Positions 1-7,414 of a stretch of 64,000 nucleotides of DNA are shown here, piece after piece; position 1 is the first letter of the stretch; every line of letters begins with the position of its first letter. Origin of the DNA: a bacterium BMS3Abin02 (GTDB lineage: Bacteria > Actinomycetota > Acidimicrobiia > Spongiisociales > UBA4744); the NCBI GenBank assembly GCA_002897675.1, contig BDSU01000011.1, positions 124,001 through 188,000 of the forward strand, given 5' to 3'. The translations under genes were made by a program, and so were the position numbers. The notes below the pieces were generated by a model, which saw only the letters and a program-made list of their open reading frames with translations, was not told the DNA's origin and did not search any database.

Positions 1-1
1 A

Positions 2-691
2 TCCGAAGGTGCGACCGGTCAACGGTTCGCCCGCTACTGGCTGCACAACGGGATGGTGAATCTCGGTGGGGAGAAGATGGCAAAGTCGACGGGCCAGGTG
101 ATCGGCCTGGAGGAGGCGATCGATCGCTTCACGCCGATGGCGATTCGACTGTTCTATCTCCGCGCCCACTACCGGACCCCTCAGGAGTACTCGGAGGCTT
201 TGCTCGCGGACGCGAAGGCATCCGTCGAGAGGCTGTGGACGTTTCGCAGGCGCGGACCGGACGAGCTGTCGGCGGAACCCGACGAGGCGGCGATCGAACG
301 ATTCCAGGAAGCGATGGACGACGACTTCAACACGCCGGAGGCGGTAGGTGTCCTCTTCGATACGGTTCGAGAGGGCAATAGGAGAATCGACGCCGGGGAG
401 GAAGCGGGGCCGATCTTCTCCGCGTTCGATGAGATCGCAGGTGTGCTGGGCCTGATTCCTCCGCCCGAGAGCCTCGATGAGCTGAAGATGGACTTGGCTG
501 CACTGGCCGAAGAACTCGGCGTCGGTCCCGGTGCGACGGCGGAGGAAACGGTGGAACGGCTGATCGACGCTCGTCGCGTTGCGCGCGATGAGCGCGATTG
601 GGCCACTGCCGATTCCGTGCGGGAACGACTCGATGATCTCGGGGTCGTTCTCGAGGACACGGCTGATGGCGCGCGCTGGCATCGGCGCTGA
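2..691 (+). CDS. cysS: Cysteinyl-tRNA synthetase, C-terminal part (partial)
   Basis: This is the 3' part of a class I aminoacyl-tRNA synthetase gene that charges tRNA-Cys in the cytoplasm. The reading frame is open from the window edge, so the true start lies upstream. Near the edge it reads RYWLHNGMVNLGGEKMAKS, which holds the KMSKS-type ATP-binding loop (KMAKS). A helical DALR-like anticodon-binding region and a final basic region (ARRVARDERDWATADSVRE) follow, as in bacterial CysS. The catalytic HIGH motif and the zinc site would lie outside the window. The end overlaps the start of the rRNA methyltransferase gene by 26 nt, a pairing common in actinobacteria. Identification is firm; only the missing N-terminus limits the call. 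Confidence 0.96.
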   Translation, partial: SEGATGQRFARYWLHNGMVNLGGEKMAKSTGQVIGLEEAIDRFTPMAIRLFYLRAHYRTPQEYSEALLADAKASVERLWTFRRRGPDELSAEPDEAAIERFQEAMDDDFNTPEAVGVLFDTVREGNRRIDAGEEAGPIFSAFDEIAGVLGLIPPPESLDELKMDLAALAEELGVGPGATAEETVERLIDARRVARDERDWATADSVRERLDDLGVVLEDTADGARWHRR

Positions 692-1391
692 ACTCGAAGG
701 TGTCCATGCCGTCGGAGCGGCGCTGGATGCCGGCAGGGTCGAGACCCTGATCGTCGAGGCCTCCAGGCTTGGGAAACTCGAGGGCCTGGTGTCCCGTGCT
801 CGCGAGCAGGGTGTTGCCGTCGAAATCGTCGAGGAGCTCGAAGCGGTGACCGCCGTTCCCCAAGGGGTGAGAGCGCACGCCCGACCCATCCGGACGGTCT
901 CTCTCGACGAGCTCACCGACCCGTCGCCCGCAGCCGTCGTGGTGCTCGACCATCTTCAGGATCCGCACAATGTCGGGGCGGTCGTCAGGTCAGCGGTTGC
1001 CGCAGGCATGACCGGTCTCGTCGTGTCCGACCGGAGATCGGCGCCGCTCGGTCCGACCGCGTTCAAAGCTGCAGCCGGCGCCTTCGAGCGGCTGCGCGTG
1101 TGTGTGCATCCATCGAGTGCGGGCGCAGTCGCGAGGCTCGAGCAGGTAGGGCTGTGGACCATAGGGTTGAGTGCCGACGGCGATATCTCCATCTTCGACC
1201 TCGACCTGCTGACCGAACCGGTGGCGGTCGTCGTAGGAGGCGAGGGACGAGGGCTCGGTCGGCTCGTGGGGGAGCGCTGCGACGTTCTCGCCCACATTCC
1301 GATGGCAGCCGGGGTCGAGAGCCTGAACGCCTCGGTGGCGGCGGCACTGGCGATGTTCGAGGTGGCTCGGGTCCGCTCTTCCTTCTCCTAG
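666..1391 (+). CDS. rlmB: TrmH-family (SpoU) 23S rRNA 2'-O-ribose methyltransferase, RlmB-like
   Basis: This is a 241-residue SPOUT methyltransferase that uses SAM to methylate a ribose 2'-OH, most likely 23S rRNA G2251 (inferred from the RlmB family). Three knotted-fold motifs are visible: LDHLQDPHNVGAVVRSA near residue 95 (catalytic Asn and Arg), VVGGEGRGL near 190, and IPMAAGVESLNASVAAA near 212. The N-terminus ELEGVHAVGAAL is the L30e-like substrate-binding domain that opens RlmB proteins. The ATG at 666 is preferred over the longer frame from 579, whose extra residues do not resemble the family. It overlaps cysS by 26 nt and is probably cotranscribed with it. The last codons and TAG stop lie inside a dispersed repeat that follows the gene. 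Confidence 0.9.
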   Translation: MARAGIGAELEGVHAVGAALDAGRVETLIVEASRLGKLEGLVSRAREQGVAVEIVEELEAVTAVPQGVRAHARPIRTVSLDELTDPSPAAVVVLDHLQDPHNVGAVVRSAVAAGMTGLVVSDRRSAPLGPTAFKAAAGAFERLRVCVHPSSAGAVARLEQVGLWTIGLSADGDISIFDLDLLTEPVAVVVGGEGRGLGRLVGERCDVLAHIPMAAGVESLNASVAAALAMFEVARVRSSFS

Positions 1392-1665
1392 CAGGGGAAG
1401 TGGCCTCGGCGCTTTGGCCGAGGTCCAGCCATTCTTGCTTCTCCTGGCAGGGGAAGTACCCGAGCGAAGCGAGGGGGATGGGGTAGAGCTCTTCCCACAC
1501 CCCCATCGCCTCGAAGACTCGGCACTTCCCCCTGAGGGGGAAGGAAAGGCCTGGCTCGCACGGCTCGGCACTTCCCCCTGAGGGGTCTGGCTCCGGCTGC
1601 GCCGGTCCTGGTACACCCCCATCGCCTCGAAGACCCGGCACTTCCCCTGAGGGGGAAGAGAGAGC
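1376..1665. repeat. Dispersed palindromic repeat island 1
   Basis: The gap between rlmB and tRNA-Thr is filled with short palindromic blocks. The first (1376-1432) carries the CTAGCAGGGGAAGTGGCC core and then GCCTCGGCGCTTTGGCCGAGG. A partial copy follows at about 1435-1465. Two longer blocks (1497-1544 and 1563-1659) combine ACCCCCATCGCCTCGAAGAC with CGGCACTTCCCCCTGAGGGG. The second long block is nearly the reverse complement of 63052-63144 at the other end of the window. No coding potential is seen. The island looks like a clustered REP/BIME-type or MITE-like element with no linked transposase. Confidence 0.85.
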
Positions 1666-1678
1666 GCCGAAGAGTGTC

Positions 1679-1684
1679 TATCCT
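1679..1684 (+). promoter_or_regulatory. Possible -10 element upstream of tRNA-Thr
   Basis: TATCCT lies 37 nt before the mature 5' end of tRNA-Thr, directly after the repeat island. It matches the TANNNT class seen elsewhere in this window. No clear -35 element is visible, so the call is tentative. Confidence 0.3.
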
Positions 1685-1721
1685 CTCTTCCCAGCCGCCG
1701 GCCGTCCGCCGGCAGCCGACC

Positions 1722-1794
1722 GCTGGCGTAGCTCAGTCGGCAGAGCAGCCGCCTTGTAAGCGGCAGGTCGTGGGTTCGATTCCCTCCGCCAGCT
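1722..1794 (+). tRNA. tRNA-Thr (anticodon TGT)
   Basis: A complete cloverleaf can be folded by eye. The acceptor arm pairs GCTGGCG with CGCCAGC, the D arm contains AGCTCAGTCGGCAGAGC, the anticodon stem CCGCC/GGCGG encloses CTTGTAA with anticodon TGT, and the T arm contains GGTTCGATTCC. The discriminator base is T and no 3' CCA is encoded. It reads ACA codons. Confidence 0.95.
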
Positions 1795-1851
1795 CGGGAA
1801 ATCCGCCGGTCTGCGGCTGAAGGCGGATACGCTTTCAGCCGGAGGTGGGCC

Positions 1852-2100
1852 ATGCTCTCCCAGCGCGACAAGATGGTGCTCGACTTCGAACGTTCATGGT
1901 GGATGCTTCCCGGTCCGAAGGACCGTGCAGTTCGCGAATACCTCGGAGTGAGCGCAGGAAGTTATTACCGGATACTTCGACGGCTCGTCGATGAGCCCGA
2001 AGCCCTGGATTACGACCCGATGACCATACGCCGTCTCCAACGCCTGAAGGCTACGAGGGCACGGTCGGCGTCGCTGCCGGCCAACACGGCGAAGACCTGA
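1852..2100 (+). CDS. DUF3263 small helix-turn-helix-like protein
   Basis: This 82-residue protein matches the actinobacterial DUF3263 pattern: an N-terminal LSQRDKMVLDFERSWW stretch, then GPKDRAVREYLGVSAGSYYRILRRL, a helix-turn-helix-like segment, then DPMTIRRLQRLKATR. It probably binds nucleic acid, but no member function is known to me. The ATG at 1852 is supported by a GGAGGTG Shine-Dalgarno about 5 nt upstream. The stop codon overlaps the ATG of the next gene (ATGA), so the two are likely translated together. The same DUF3263-LytR_C order recurs in actinobacteria. Confidence 0.85.
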   Translation: MLSQRDKMVLDFERSWWMLPGPKDRAVREYLGVSAGSYYRILRRLVDEPEALDYDPMTIRRLQRLKATRARSASLPANTAKT

Positions 2101-2651
2101 TGGGCCGGCATGCTGCGTCCGGACTCGGTGGGTTCTTCAGGGAGCTCGGCGTGTTCACACTGAAGGTCGTCTTCTGGGGCGTCATCGTGTTCGGCGGGGT
2201 CGTGCTGATCCCGAGATTGCTGGGAGAAGGGTCGACGGCCACTTCCACCACGGCCCCCCCTGCCGCCGCGACGACCGCTCCTGCGGATGTGCCGACGACT
2301 GCGCAGCTCTCGGCGCCGACGACCGGGAAACCGGTGACGACGGCACCTTCCACGACGATGACCTCGGTTCGCGACCCGTCGGAGGTTCAGGTCCAGGTGG
2401 TCAATTCCACCGACCGCAACGGGCTCGCTGCCTCTCTCAGCGAGACCCTCGCGACCCGTGGCTACGAGATGGCGGAAAGTGGCAACTACCCGCAGGCCCT
2501 GGACACAACACATGTCTGGTACTCGAGCGGCTTCGATCGCGAAGCGGCCGTGCTGGCATCCGGTTTCGTCCCGGATGCCATCGTCGAGGAAGCGCCCGAC
2601 CCGCTGGACGTCGACATCCTCGTGGTGATCGGCGCTTCGTACGAGGGGTGA
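2100..2651 (+). CDS. Membrane-anchored LytR_C domain protein
   Basis: This 183-residue protein has a single N-terminal membrane segment (about residues 18-42, FTLKVVFWGVIVFGGVVLIP). A Thr/Ala/Pro-rich extracellular linker follows, then a C-terminal LytR_C-type domain (EVQVQVVNSTDRNGLAASLSE onward) that ends DPLDVDILVVIGASYEG. LytR_C domains accompany LytR-CpsA-Psr cell-wall ligases, but the catalytic LCP domain is absent here, so this is a stand-alone wall-associated domain of unknown role. It starts at the ATGA overlap with DUF3263 and ends in a GTGA overlap with the next gene, which indicates a tight three-gene operon. Confidence 0.8.
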   Translation: MGRHAASGLGGFFRELGVFTLKVVFWGVIVFGGVVLIPRLLGEGSTATSTTAPPAAATTAPADVPTTAQLSAPTTGKPVTTAPSTTMTSVRDPSEVQVQVVNSTDRNGLAASLSETLATRGYEMAESGNYPQALDTTHVWYSSGFDREAAVLASGFVPDAIVEEAPDPLDVDILVVIGASYEG

Positions 2652-3532
2652 ATCGACTCAGCGGAGACCGTGGGACGAGAAAGCCGACCAGCATCTGGAT
2701 GCTCTGGGCGTGGCTGATGGTGGTCCTCGGCGGCGTATCGATCGCTGCGGGAATCGTCGGCGGGATTCTCGCTCCAAGCGTGATTCTCGACGTCGTCTCC
2801 TTCTGGCCGTTGCTGGCGCCGGTGGTGCTGGTGTCGGCGGCTCTCCTTCTTTGGCGCCGAACCGGCACCTCGCGCCTCGGTGCGATCTCCCCCATGCTCC
2901 TCATCACCGTTCTCGGGGCGGCGGTGAGTCTGCATCTCTTGGGATGGTCTCGGCTCCCCTCCGCGGCGGCAGACCTGACCGGACCGGGACCGGACGCGGC
3001 TTCGATCGTTTCCTTGAAGGTCGATCTGCCCGGGAGGCTGGTCCTCGGTTCGGGAGAAGGTGCTCTCTACACGATCAAGCTCGACAGAGAAGGGGGGCGT
3101 CTCGGTGTCCCGGAGGCACTGGAGCGTGGAGGCGGCGAAGAGACGATGTTCATCGAGGTCCGTCAAAGAGACGGTGGACGATGGTTTCGGACCAACGGGT
3201 GGACGATTCGGCTCGCTCCGCAGCCGACGTGGGAACTGTCGCTTGCATCTCCGGATCTCACTGTCGACCTTCGATCACTCGACGTCCGGTCGGCCGAGTT
3301 CTCGGGGAGCGGAAGCGTCCTGCTGGGGTCACGCGGCGAGGGGATGATCGTGGTGGTGTCCGGGTCTGTGGTCGTCGAGGTTCCTGCCGATGCGCTCGTC
3401 GAAGTGAAGGGGGCTGCGACGGTGCCCGGGGGGTGGGAGACGACGAGCGACGGTTACCGATCCACGGGGCAGGGCACTGCCATCGAGATCTCTGTAACCG
3501 ATGGGTCGCGGGCGGTGATCAAACAACGATAA
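2648..3532 (+). CDS. Membrane protein with C-terminal beta-rich domain, unknown function
   Basis: This 294-residue protein begins with a GTG that overlaps the upstream stop. It has three predicted membrane segments in the first 110 residues (WMLWAWLMVVLGGVSIAAGI, FWPLLAPVVLVSAALLL, ISPMLLITVLGAAVSLHLL). A roughly 180-residue soluble part follows with repeated short beta-like stretches, among them LTVDLRSLDVRSAEFSGSG and VVVSGSVVVEVPADALVEV. That pattern resembles DUF4097-type adhesin/toastrack domains, but no firm family can be named. Operon position with the LytR_C protein suggests an envelope role. Confidence 0.65.
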   Translation: MNRLSGDRGTRKPTSIWMLWAWLMVVLGGVSIAAGIVGGILAPSVILDVVSFWPLLAPVVLVSAALLLWRRTGTSRLGAISPMLLITVLGAAVSLHLLGWSRLPSAAADLTGPGPDAASIVSLKVDLPGRLVLGSGEGALYTIKLDREGGRLGVPEALERGGGEETMFIEVRQRDGGRWFRTNGWTIRLAPQPTWELSLASPDLTVDLRSLDVRSAEFSGSGSVLLGSRGEGMIVVVSGSVVVEVPADALVEVKGAATVPGGWETTSDGYRSTGQGTAIEISVTDGSRAVIKQR

Positions 3533-3544
3533 GGTAGGAGCCCA

Positions 3545-4780
3545 ATGACGAAACGCCCAGATTACGAGCAGATCAAGCGAGTCGGGATCGCGTCGTGGAG
3601 CGTGGTCGGAGCGATCCTCCTCCTTGTTGCCATCATCTGGCTCGCAGAGGCCGTCAGGGTGGTCTGGCCGCCGTTGGTGCTCGCCGTCGCGTTGATCTAT
3701 CTGCTGGCACCGCTCGTCGATCTTCTCCAGAGGCATCACGTTCACCGGTTGATCGGATCCTGTCTGTCCTACCTGTTGTTTGTCGGCCTGATGGTGCTGA
3801 TCGGATTCCTCGTCGTACCGATCATTCAGGACCAGTTCCAGGAGTTCGCCGACAGGGTTCCTCAGATCGTCGACGACGTGGGTGTGTTCATGACCGACGT
3901 CGGCCGGCGGTTCGGCTTCACCGTGAACATCCTCGACATGCAATCGATCCAGCAGTGGGCGGCTTCCTTCTTCAGTCCGGAGCGAATCCAAGAGATTCTC
4001 GGTCAGGCTGGAGCGTTTGCACGTACCGGGATGCAGGTCATCGCAGTGTTCGTGCTGGGGCCTGTGCTCGCGTTCTACATCCTGATGGATCTTCCCGGAA
4101 TCAAGCAGCGGACTCGCAATCTGCTGCCGGAGGGGGTCCGTTCCGAGATCGTGCATGTGTCGACACAGGTCGGGAGAGTCATGGGCGGGTTCGTGCGGGG
4201 GCAGCTTCTCGTGGCGCTGATCGTCGGCATTCTCTCGAGCATCGGATTGTGGATTCTCGGGGTTCCTTTCTGGCTGGTGATCGGGATGACCGCCGGGCTG
4301 TTGAACATCATTCCGTTCATCGGGCCGTGGGTCGGCGGCGCCCTGGCCGGGCTGCTGTCGCTCTTGTTCAAAGACGCGGCCACCGCCGTCTGGTCGATCA
4401 TCATGTTCGCCGCGGTCCAGCAGTTCGACAATCACGTGATCAGTCCGAATATCCTCAGAAAGCGGGTCCAACTGCACCCGGTGTTCATCCTGCTCGCCCT
4501 GCTCCTCGGTGCATCGCTGGGTGGGTTCTTCGGTCTACTCGTCGCGGTTCCGGTGGCCGCCGTCTTCAAGGTCGTGGCCGGGCACTTCTGGCGGACGAGG
4601 GTGTTGGGAGAGTCCTGGGAAGAGGCCGCCGAGGCGGTCGCACCGGAGTACGTCCCTCCGGGCAGGGAGAGTCTGATGGGGAGACTTCGCCGCGGGGGCT
4701 CGATCCACGAACCGGGCGACGAACCGGGCGACGAATTGGATCAGGTTCCCGCGGACATCGAGGAGCCCGGGCCCGGGTAA
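3545..4780 (+). CDS. AI-2E/PerM-family permease
   Basis: This 411-residue polytopic membrane protein matches the AI-2E transporter (PerM/TqsA) family. It shows paired N-terminal helices (SVVGAILLLVAIIWL, VWPPLVLAVALIYLLAPLVDLL), a central amphipathic region, and the conserved late block LNIIPFIGPWVGG followed by QQFDNHVISPNILRKRV and LHPVFILLALLLGASLGGFFG. Family members export small molecules or act as ion transporters; the substrate cannot be inferred here. The last 70 residues form a charged cytoplasmic tail with short EPGDEPGDE repeats. It starts 12 nt after the upstream gene behind a TAGGAG Shine-Dalgarno and is probably the last gene of that operon. Confidence 0.88.
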   Translation: MTKRPDYEQIKRVGIASWSVVGAILLLVAIIWLAEAVRVVWPPLVLAVALIYLLAPLVDLLQRHHVHRLIGSCLSYLLFVGLMVLIGFLVVPIIQDQFQEFADRVPQIVDDVGVFMTDVGRRFGFTVNILDMQSIQQWAASFFSPERIQEILGQAGAFARTGMQVIAVFVLGPVLAFYILMDLPGIKQRTRNLLPEGVRSEIVHVSTQVGRVMGGFVRGQLLVALIVGILSSIGLWILGVPFWLVIGMTAGLLNIIPFIGPWVGGALAGLLSLLFKDAATAVWSIIMFAAVQQFDNHVISPNILRKRVQLHPVFILLALLLGASLGGFFGLLVAVPVAAVFKVVAGHFWRTRVLGESWEEAAEAVAPEYVPPGRESLMGRLRRGGSIHEPGDEPGDELDQVPADIEEPGPG

Positions 4781-4890
4781 CGATCCCAAGGCCGAAGGGT
4801 TTCGAAGTGCCGGTGGCGCTCTCGACACACCGCACACTCGGTCGGCGTCCGGCCGGAGCAATGTTCGGGTGTGATCGAGCAGCGGTTTCC

Positions 4891-4921
4891 TCGACATTTC
4901 GCGAGGTGCCCTGTTTAGAAT
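4891..4921 (+). promoter_or_regulatory. Putative promoter of the liv operon
   Basis: TCGACA at 4891-4896 and TAGAAT at 4916-4921 resemble sigma-70 -35 and -10 hexamers separated by 19 bp. The position leaves a leader of roughly 70 nt before the livJ start. The spacer is longer than ideal, so the assignment is moderate. Confidence 0.45.
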
Positions 4922-4929
4922 GCTCGCCA

Positions 4930-4980
4930 TTCCCGGTTCGTTCGGGAAGGACTGACAGCGAACGATTGGGCATCTGTCAG
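4930..4980 (+). promoter_or_regulatory. Hairpin-rich 5' leader of livJ
   Basis: Two inverted repeats lie between the putative promoter and the gene: TTCCCG/CGGGAA around 4930-4948, and a perfect 7-bp pair CTGACAG (4952-4958) / CTGTCAG (4974-4980). The second ends 18 nt before the start codon. These could form an RNA structure or an operator that tunes transporter expression. The regulator is unknown. Confidence 0.5.
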
Positions 4981-4998
4981 ATGCTCAGAAGGATCGAT

Positions 4999-6258
4999 AT
5001 GAACGGACACAAAAAGACATTTTTCTTCGTATTGGTGCTGGCGGTGTTTGCGATGCTCGCTGCCGCGTGCGCCGGGCCGGCGACGTTGGAGGACTTCACG
5101 CCGAAGGATGCGAGCTTGGGAGGCATACTCATCGGAGCCGATGAGCCGATCAAGATTGCGACGCTGCAGGCCATGAGCGGTGCTGTGGCCAGCCTTGGCA
5201 CCGACCAGGTTCGCGGCGTCGAGATCGCCATCGACGAGAGGCCGGAGATTCTCGGTCACAAGGTCGACTTGGCCTTCAAGGAAGACGACCTCTGCAGCTC
5301 CGAGGGTGGCACAACGGGTGCCCAGCGGATCGTGTCCGACCCGCAGGTCATCGGTGTTATCGGGACGAGCTGTTCGGGCGCCGGTGTTCCGGCATCCAAG
5401 ATCGTGTCCGAGGCCGGACGTGTCATGATCTCGGGATCCAACACGTCGCCGGTGCTGACCGAAGTGGGTGGAGAGAAAGGCGCGGCATGGCAGCCCGGCT
5501 ACTACCGGACGGCCCACAATGACGCCGTTCAGGGTGCTGCTGCGGCAAACTTCGTGTATACGAAGCTCGGTCTGACCAAGGTCGCGACGATCAACGACGG
5601 TGACCCGTACACGCAGGGCCTGACGACTGCGTTCGGCAAGTCGTTCAAGGATCTTGGTGGCGACATTGTTCTGGCAACGGCCATCGGTGCCACGGACACG
5701 GACATGCGGCCGGTGCTGACCGAGGTTGCGGCCTCGGGCGCCCAACTGATCTTCTTCCCGATTTTCCAGCCTGCGGGCGACTTCGTTGCCGGCCAGGCAA
5801 AGGAAGTCTCGGGGTTGGAGGATGTCAAGCTCATGGGCGCCGACGGTCTGCTGTCGGACACCTACGTGACGCTTCCACAGACGAAGGGTATGTACTTCTC
5901 AGGTCCTGCCACGCCGAAGACGCCGGCCTACGCCGACTTCGTGAAGAAGTATGAGTCCAAGTTCGGTGAGAAGCCGATCCAGGCGTTCCACGCACAAGCC
6001 TACGACGCAGCCAACATGCTGCTCGACGCGATTCAGGCCGTCGCCCAGCAGAAGGGTGACGTGCTGTACATCGACATGAAGGACCTGCGCGATGCGCTGT
6101 ACAAGACGGACATGCAGGGGTTGACCGGGCACATCGTCTGTAACGAGTTTGGCGACTGCGCCGATGCCGTTATCGACATCGTGCAGAACACCGACGCCAC
6201 ACCGGACATCACCGCGGTGAAGGCGAACGTGCTGTACGAGTTCAGACCTGGCCAGTAG
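4999..6258 (+). CDS. livJ: Branched-chain amino-acid ABC transporter, substrate-binding lipoprotein
   Basis: This 419-residue extracytoplasmic solute receptor belongs to the Peripla_BP_6 (LivJ) family. It opens with a lipoprotein signal peptide, KKTFFFVLVLAVFAMLAAAC, whose lipobox cysteine would be acylated to anchor the protein. The mature part begins the receptor fold with IKIATLQAMSGAVASLGTDQV, followed by RGVEIAID and GVIGTSCSGAGVPASKIVSE, as in Leu/Ile/Val receptors. The ATG at 4999 is chosen because AAGGA lies 5 nt upstream and the signal peptide starts there; the frame stays open far upstream into the PerM gene, but that part is not coding. It heads a five-gene liv operon. The exact ligand (leucine, isoleucine, valine or a related compound such as urea or an amide) is not proven. 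Confidence 0.93.
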   Translation: MNGHKKTFFFVLVLAVFAMLAAACAGPATLEDFTPKDASLGGILIGADEPIKIATLQAMSGAVASLGTDQVRGVEIAIDERPEILGHKVDLAFKEDDLCSSEGGTTGAQRIVSDPQVIGVIGTSCSGAGVPASKIVSEAGRVMISGSNTSPVLTEVGGEKGAAWQPGYYRTAHNDAVQGAAAANFVYTKLGLTKVATINDGDPYTQGLTTAFGKSFKDLGGDIVLATAIGATDTDMRPVLTEVAASGAQLIFFPIFQPAGDFVAGQAKEVSGLEDVKLMGADGLLSDTYVTLPQTKGMYFSGPATPKTPAYADFVKKYESKFGEKPIQAFHAQAYDAANMLLDAIQAVAQQKGDVLYIDMKDLRDALYKTDMQGLTGHIVCNEFGDCADAVIDIVQNTDATPDITAVKANVLYEFRPGQ

Positions 6259-6281
6259 CGCTCGACGAGGCTATGGGTACA

Positions 6282-6311
6282 GTCCGGCGCCGCCTCGTGG
6301 CGGCGCCGGAC
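6282..6311 (+). promoter_or_regulatory. Perfect 13-bp intercistronic hairpin between livJ and livH
   Basis: GTCCGGCGCCGCC (6282-6294) and its exact complement (6299-6311) flank a TCGT loop. It lies 23 nt after the livJ stop and 23 nt before the livH start. No T-tract follows. Such hairpins after binding-protein genes often protect the upstream mRNA or partly terminate, which gives more receptor than permease. That role is inferred here. Confidence 0.8.
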
Positions 6312-6334
6312 GGTGCCTGAGGTAACACCTGGCA

Positions 6335-7414
6335 ATGGCAGAACAAGCGGCTGTGGAGCATGTCCACGTACGGCGCGTCGGTTTCGTAGCGGTCTTTCTG
6401 TGGGGGCTCCGTATCCTTGCGGTCCTGGCGATCGTCTACGGCTCCTGGGTCAGTCTCGCGTCCGGGCGACTGACCGCAGACCAGTGGAAAGACCTGGTCG
6501 TGTTCGGTTTCGCGCAAGGCTCGATGTACACGCTGATCGCTCTGGGCTACACGATGGTCTATGGCGTGTTGAAGTTCATCAACTTTGCCCACGGCGAAGT
6601 GTTCATGAGCGGAGCGATGATTGGGTTTTTCGCTGCCGACGCGCTCCAAAACGCGGGGTTCTGGAACGCCCACCCGGTCCAGTCACTTCTGATCGTGCTC
6701 CTCGTGAGCATGACCACCTCGACCACGGTCGCGGTGTTGGTCGAGCGTATCGCCTATCGGCCGCTTCGTGGCGCCCCGCGGCTCATTCCCCTGATCACGT
6801 CGATCGGTGCGTCGTTCACTCTGCAGTACTTGTTCAAAGGCCTTTTCGGCGCCGGTACCAAGTCGTACCCGCCGTTGGACGCTCTCAAAGGCGCATGGGA
6901 TATCTTCGGATTCACAATACTGAAGAACCAGTCGGTCGTCATCGCGGCTTCGTTGATCATGATGGCGGGTCTCTACCTGTTCGTGGAGAAGACCAGAACG
7001 GGCCGGGCGATGCGAGCCGTTGCCGAGGATCCTGAGACGGCGGCGCTCATGGGTGTGGATGTCGAGAGGACCATCGTCAAGGTCTTTGCCGTCGGCGGTG
7101 CCATGGCCGGCGCCGCAGGGGCTCTCTGGGGCCTTGTCTTCCCGACCGTCTATTTCCTCACCGGGTTCTTTCCCGGCATCAAGGCGTTCACCGCGGCCGT
7201 GCTCGGCGGTATCGGCAACATCGCCGGCGCGATGCTGGGCGGGGTGTCTCTCGGCCTGTTCGAGGGCGTTGGACCGAGTCTTGTCCTCGCCGGATTCCAC
7301 GTTCCGGCATTCAATCAGTTGCGCGATGTCGTCGCGTTCGTGGCCCTCGTCCTCGTTCTGATCTTCCGCCCGACCGGCATTCTCGGTGAGCAACTCGCGG
7401 AGGAACGAGGATGA
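6335..7414 (+). CDS. livH: Branched-chain amino-acid ABC transporter permease LivH
   Basis: This 359-residue inner-membrane permease belongs to the BPD_transp_2 family. The LivH hallmark GYTMVYGVLKFINFAHGEVF is present near residues 70-90. Later come VERIAYRPLRGAPRLIPLI, the EAA-like cytoplasmic loop RAVAEDPETAALMGVDVERT that contacts the ATPase, and GLVFPTVYF. The N-terminus has about 45 extra residues, including one more hydrophobic helix before the conserved core. The last four bases overlap the start of livM (ATGA), so the two permeases are translationally coupled. LivH and LivM form the heterodimeric channel. Confidence 0.93.
   Translation: MAEQAAVEHVHVRRVGFVAVFLWGLRILAVLAIVYGSWVSLASGRLTADQWKDLVVFGFAQGSMYTLIALGYTMVYGVLKFINFAHGEVFMSGAMIGFFAADALQNAGFWNAHPVQSLLIVLLVSMTTSTTVAVLVERIAYRPLRGAPRLIPLITSIGASFTLQYLFKGLFGAGTKSYPPLDALKGAWDIFGFTILKNQSVVIAASLIMMAGLYLFVEKTRTGRAMRAVAEDPETAALMGVDVERTIVKVFAVGGAMAGAAGALWGLVFPTVYFLTGFFPGIKAFTAAVLGGIGNIAGAMLGGVSLGLFEGVGPSLVLAGFHVPAFNQLRDVVAFVALVLVLIFRPTGILGEQLAEERG

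Noticed and set aside
3595-6258. An 887-codon open frame running through the PerM gene into livJ
   Set aside because: The first 468 codons are out of frame with the PerM coding sequence and have no family match. Only the part after 4999 is real, with its own Shine-Dalgarno and signal peptide.
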